Origin: Actinomycetota bacterium
GTDB taxonomy: Bacteria; Actinomycetota; Actinomycetes; Nanopelagicales; Nanopelagicaceae
Length of the DNA stretch: 7,500 nt
Assembly (NCBI GenBank): GCA_010028225.1
Contig: RGOY01000056.1
Span: forward strand, 1-7,500
Reading direction: 5' to 3'
Numbering within the stretch: the stretch's first letter is position 1; each line of letters begins with the position of its first letter. Of the stretch, positions 5,554 through 7,500 are shown piece after piece. The notes under the pieces were generated by a model. It was not told the DNA's origin. It ran no database searches and saw only the letters and a list, made by a program, of their open reading frames with translations. Made by a program: the position numbers and the translations under genes.

Positions 5554-5751
5554 ATGCCTAAGATGAAGACCCATAGTGGTGCCAAGAAGACCTTTAAGGT
5601 CACAGGCAAGGGCAAGATCAAGCACGAGCGTGCAGGAAAGCGCCACCTCCTCGAAGGAAAGTCATCGCGTAGAACGCGCCGCCTCAGCAATGAGCCAGCA
5701 GCGAAGGGCCATGCCACTGGACAGGCGCAACGCTTGCTCGGACTGAAGTAA
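5554..5751 (+). CDS. rpmI: 50S ribosomal protein L35 (bL35)
   Basis: A 65-residue, very basic protein beginning MPKMKTHSGAKKTFKVTGKGKIK and containing the family segment RHLLEGKSSRRTRRL (about 30-44). Length and composition are normal for bL35, which binds 23S rRNA in the large subunit. It lies between infC and rplT, the conserved order in most bacteria. A strong AAGGAGG precedes the ATG, supporting high expression. Its stop codon lies inside the stem of a terminator-like hairpin (5739-5773), so distal genes may be expressed less than rpmI. The similarity is unambiguous in spite of the small size. Confidence 0.96.
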   Translation: MPKMKTHSGAKKTFKVTGKGKIKHERAGKRHLLEGKSSRRTRRLSNEPAAKGHATGQAQRLLGLK

Positions 5752-5773
5752 GCACCACTTCACCGGTTTTTTT
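5739..5773 (+). terminator. Intrinsic terminator or attenuator-like hairpin between rpmI and rplT
   Basis: CGG 5739-5741 and TGAAGT 5744-5749 can pair with ACTTCA 5757-5762 and CCG 5763-5765 (two bulged bases, AC, on the left arm; seven-base loop). The stem is followed by one G and then seven consecutive Ts (5767-5773). This is the layout of a rho-independent terminator, although it lies inside a normally continuous operon and includes the rpmI stop codon. Stem stability looks moderate, so partial termination or regulated read-through is likelier than a full stop. Confidence 0.5.
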
Positions 5774-5814
5774 GAGGACCATTAGACACGATTAGTTTTT
5801 AAGAGTGAGATAAG

Positions 5815-5820
5815 AAGGAG
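5815..5820 (+). promoter_or_regulatory. Shine-Dalgarno of rplT
   Basis: AAGGAG is placed seven bases before the rplT ATG at 5828. The site is single-stranded in the simplest reading, about 40 bases after the T run of the preceding hairpin, so rplT has independent ribosome entry. Confidence 0.8.
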
Positions 5821-5827
5821 AAGAGAG

Positions 5828-6184
5828 ATGGCACGAGTAAAGCGCGGAGTACACGCAGCAAAGAAGCGTCGCACGATCTTGGAGCGAGCCGCTGGATATC
5901 GCGGACAGCGTTCACGTCTTTTTACGAAGGCAAAAGAGCAAGTTACACATTCGTTGGTCTATGCCTTCAACGACCGCAAAGATAGAAAAGGTGATTTCCG
6001 ACAGCTCTGGATTACTCGTATCAACGCCGCGAGCCGTGCTAACGGAATCACCTACAACCGATTCATCCAGGGGTTGAAGGCGGCAGGAATTGAAGTCGAT
6101 CGTCGCTTGCTCTCTGAACTGGCAACAAATGATGAGAAGGCGTTTGCCCAACTCGTAGAGATTGCCAAGCAGAACATCAAGTGA
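5828..6184 (+). CDS. rplT: 50S ribosomal protein L20 (bL20)
   Basis: A 118-residue protein with the bL20 signature: a basic extended N-terminus (MARVKRGVHAAKKRRTILERAAGYRGQRSRLF) and a globular C-terminal part with FRQLWITRINAASRANGITYNRFIQGLKAAGIEVDRRLLSEL split over about 57-97. L20 is an early 23S rRNA binder needed for large-subunit assembly. In E. coli and Bacillus it also binds the infC-rpmI-rplT message to repress its own synthesis, by structural mimicry of its rRNA site. Whether that happens here is not known, but the two hairpins around rpmI are candidate sites. The last four bases overlap the GTG start of the methyltransferase gene (GTGA), indicating translational coupling. Length and sequence are normal. 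Confidence 0.97.
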   Translation: MARVKRGVHAAKKRRTILERAAGYRGQRSRLFTKAKEQVTHSLVYAFNDRKDRKGDFRQLWITRINAASRANGITYNRFIQGLKAAGIEVDRRLLSELATNDEKAFAQLVEIAKQNIK

Positions 6185-6936
6185 TCACCAGTCTTCGCTC
6201 ACCCCAAATTGGGCGAGTGAGGGAGTTGCTTGAAACCCACTCACCGAAACGGCGAGAGGAGCTTGGCGAATACGTTGTCGAAGGAATGAGGGCGGTTGAC
6301 ACTGCTCTCAATGCAAGTGAGAGCGCTGTTTTAGAACTCTTCGCAACATCAGAACAGATCGATCGTTATAAGGATCGTGACCCGACCCTGGTCAGCGATG
6401 ACGTCATGAAGAAGATGAGCGGGACGGTCTCGCCTCAGGGAGTTCTGGCAGTCCTGTCCCTCCCGTTGCGAAAGATCTCTGAACTCGTCGATAAGCGGAG
6501 AATTGTTTTTCTTAGTTCGATCAATGATCCTGGCAACCTTGGAACAGTTATCCGCAACGCTCATGCTTTTGGCTTTGATGCAGTTGTGCTTTCACAAGGT
6601 TCTGTCGACCCGTTCTCGGGGAAAGTCGTGAGGGCATCAGTGGGATCAATCACCGCCCCGGCAATTTTCAATGGATATTCTTTTACTCAATCGTTCGAAG
6701 TTGTACGTTCTTCCCATAAGTGTTTCGCCCTCGACATGAATGGCGAAAAAATCGGGTCTTTTGTCGGTTTCGACAAGTTGCTGGTTGTTCTCGGAAGTGA
6801 AGCCCATGGATTACCGGATGAGATCTCTTCCGTAGAAGGGGTCACCACAATTGCTATTGATATGCCTGGCGAAGCTGAAAGTCTCAATGTCGCAACTGCA
6901 GCGGCAATCGCCATGTATGAAATCTCCCGCTCCTGA
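6181..6936 (+). CDS. SpoU/TrmH-family RNA methyltransferase (rRNA 2'-O-ribose type)
   Basis: A 251-residue SPOUT methyltransferase that should transfer a methyl group from S-adenosylmethionine to a ribose 2'-OH in rRNA or tRNA. The N-terminal substrate-binding domain (about 1-95) contains EYVVEGMRAV. The catalytic knot carries motif 1 NDPGNLGTVIRNAHAFG (115-131, Arg 125), motif 2 LVVLGSEAHGLP (201-212, Glu 207), and motif 3 IDMPGEAESLNVATAAAI (226-243, Asn 236). All three are intact, so the protein is probably active and dimeric. The exact target nucleotide cannot be deduced; relatives include TsnR-like and RlmB-like enzymes. The GTG start overlaps the rplT stop by four bases, and pheS follows 25 bases downstream. 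A gene of this type between rplT and pheS is common in actinobacteria and points to a housekeeping role rather than antibiotic resistance. Confidence 0.9.
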   Translation: MITSLRSPQIGRVRELLETHSPKRREELGEYVVEGMRAVDTALNASESAVLELFATSEQIDRYKDRDPTLVSDDVMKKMSGTVSPQGVLAVLSLPLRKISELVDKRRIVFLSSINDPGNLGTVIRNAHAFGFDAVVLSQGSVDPFSGKVVRASVGSITAPAIFNGYSFTQSFEVVRSSHKCFALDMNGEKIGSFVGFDKLLVVLGSEAHGLPDEISSVEGVTTIAIDMPGEAESLNVATAAAIAMYEISRS

Positions 6937-6961
6937 GCGAGAGGGAAAGTAGAATCGGCGA

Positions 6962-7500
6962 GTGTCCGGAACGAGTCAAGAGTCAATTGCGGCTGAAATT
7001 GCTACAGCGCGATCTGCAGGTGAGTCCTCTTTCTTCTCATCTGCTGACCTTGAAGAGTTAAAGGTTGCCCGACAATCGCATTTGGGGGAGAAATCTCCGA
7101 TATCGAAAATCAGTCAATCGCTTGGTTCTCTTGATCCTTCACTAAAGGCGCCGATAGGTAAAGCATTAGGAGAAGCAAGAAACAGACTCACTGAGATTTA
7201 TGAAGAGCGACTGAGCGAGCTCACGCAAAAGCGTGATCAAGAGGTGATTGAAAACGAGAGAGTGGATGTGACTCTTCCACTTCGTCGAACTACAGAAGGC
7301 GGGATTCATCCTCTCACCCTGATCGACCAAGAGATCGCAGATATCTTTATTGGTCTTGGTTATCGAATCATGGAAGGTCCTGAGCTCGAAGCAAGTTGGC
7401 TCAACTTCGATGCACTGAATATTCCCGCTGATCATCCAGCTCGAACAATGCAGGACACCTTCTTCATCGAGCCAGTTGAGTCCAACTTAGTTTTGCGCAC
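6962..7500 (+). CDS. pheS: Phenylalanyl-tRNA synthetase alpha subunit, N-terminal part (3' end outside window)
   Basis: The first 179 residues of PheS, the catalytic subunit of the alpha2-beta2 enzyme that charges tRNA-Phe. The N-terminal tRNA-binding coiled coil covers roughly 24-100, and its centre includes the conserved LGEKSPIS segment (41-48). The class II catalytic domain then begins: VDVTLPL (101-107), GIHPLT (114-119), IMEGPELE (136-143), NFDALN (148-153) and DHPARTMQDTFFIEP (157-171). The GTG at 6962 is the only usable start, because TAG at 6950-6952 closes the frame upstream and later starts would cut the coiled coil. No Shine-Dalgarno is near the GTG; GAGAGGG at 6939-6945 is too distant and lies in a hairpin arm. 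The gene is last in view of the infC operon, and pheT is expected downstream. Confidence 0.95.
   Translation, partial: MSGTSQESIAAEIATARSAGESSFFSSADLEELKVARQSHLGEKSPISKISQSLGSLDPSLKAPIGKALGEARNRLTEIYEERLSELTQKRDQEVIENERVDVTLPLRRTTEGGIHPLTLIDQEIADIFIGLGYRIMEGPELEASWLNFDALNIPADHPARTMQDTFFIEPVESNLVLR

Noticed and set aside
6937..6961. T-box or other tRNA-sensing leader before pheS
   Set aside because: Only 25 bases separate pheS from the upstream gene, far too few for a T-box, and no T-box consensus is present.
1..7500. Mobile element, CRISPR array, toxin-antitoxin pair, phage or defence genes, or a new multi-gene system
   Set aside because: No transposase, integrase, direct-repeat array or attachment-like repeats were seen. 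Every gene belongs to a recognised housekeeping or widespread family in familiar order, so no new system is claimed.

Overview
The window looks like chromosome from a moderate-GC actinobacterium. The markers are an InhA-type enoyl reductase paired with FabG, a DUF3099 protein beside SURF1, an actinobacterial SufT-type protein ending in GFTV, and several GTG starts without Shine-Dalgarno sequences. Short gaps, overlapping genes and near-balanced base composition would fit a streamlined aquatic lineage such as Nanopelagicales, but that placement is inference from memory of gene content, not a search result.

Layout. 1-159 is the 3' end of a SufT/MIP18-family Fe-S assembly factor. 218-2077 is a complete single-subunit ABC exporter on the + strand. 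It runs tail to tail into surf1 (2070-2804, -), with an 8-base overlap. surf1 lies downstream of a small DUF3099 membrane protein (2822-3130, -). A 103-bp divergent promoter region (3131-3233) separates this pair from fabG-fabI (3234-4714, +), which are coupled by a TGATG overlap. About 210 bp without a gene (4715-4925) follows; it holds a possible fabI terminator and a structured leader. The rest is the translation operon infC - rpmI - rplT - SpoU/TrmH RNA methyltransferase - pheS (5' part), all on the + strand.

How the genes work together. fabG and fabI catalyse the two reductive steps of type II fatty-acid elongation, in the same order as mabA-inhA in mycobacteria. SURF1 implies an aa3-type cytochrome oxidase and aerobic respiration. 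The translation operon supplies initiation factor 3, two 50S proteins, an RNA methyltransferase and phenylalanyl-tRNA synthetase alpha.

I found no mobile element, CRISPR array, tRNA, rRNA or new multi-gene system. The interesting signals are regulatory and fine-structural. infC must start at a rare ATC codon. There is a terminator-like hairpin with seven Ts between rpmI and rplT, and a compact hairpin just before the rpmI ribosome binding site. Back-to-back leaderless promoters appear to drive DUF3099 and fabG. The enoyl reductase is InhA-like in sequence but has the short FabI-length substrate loop.
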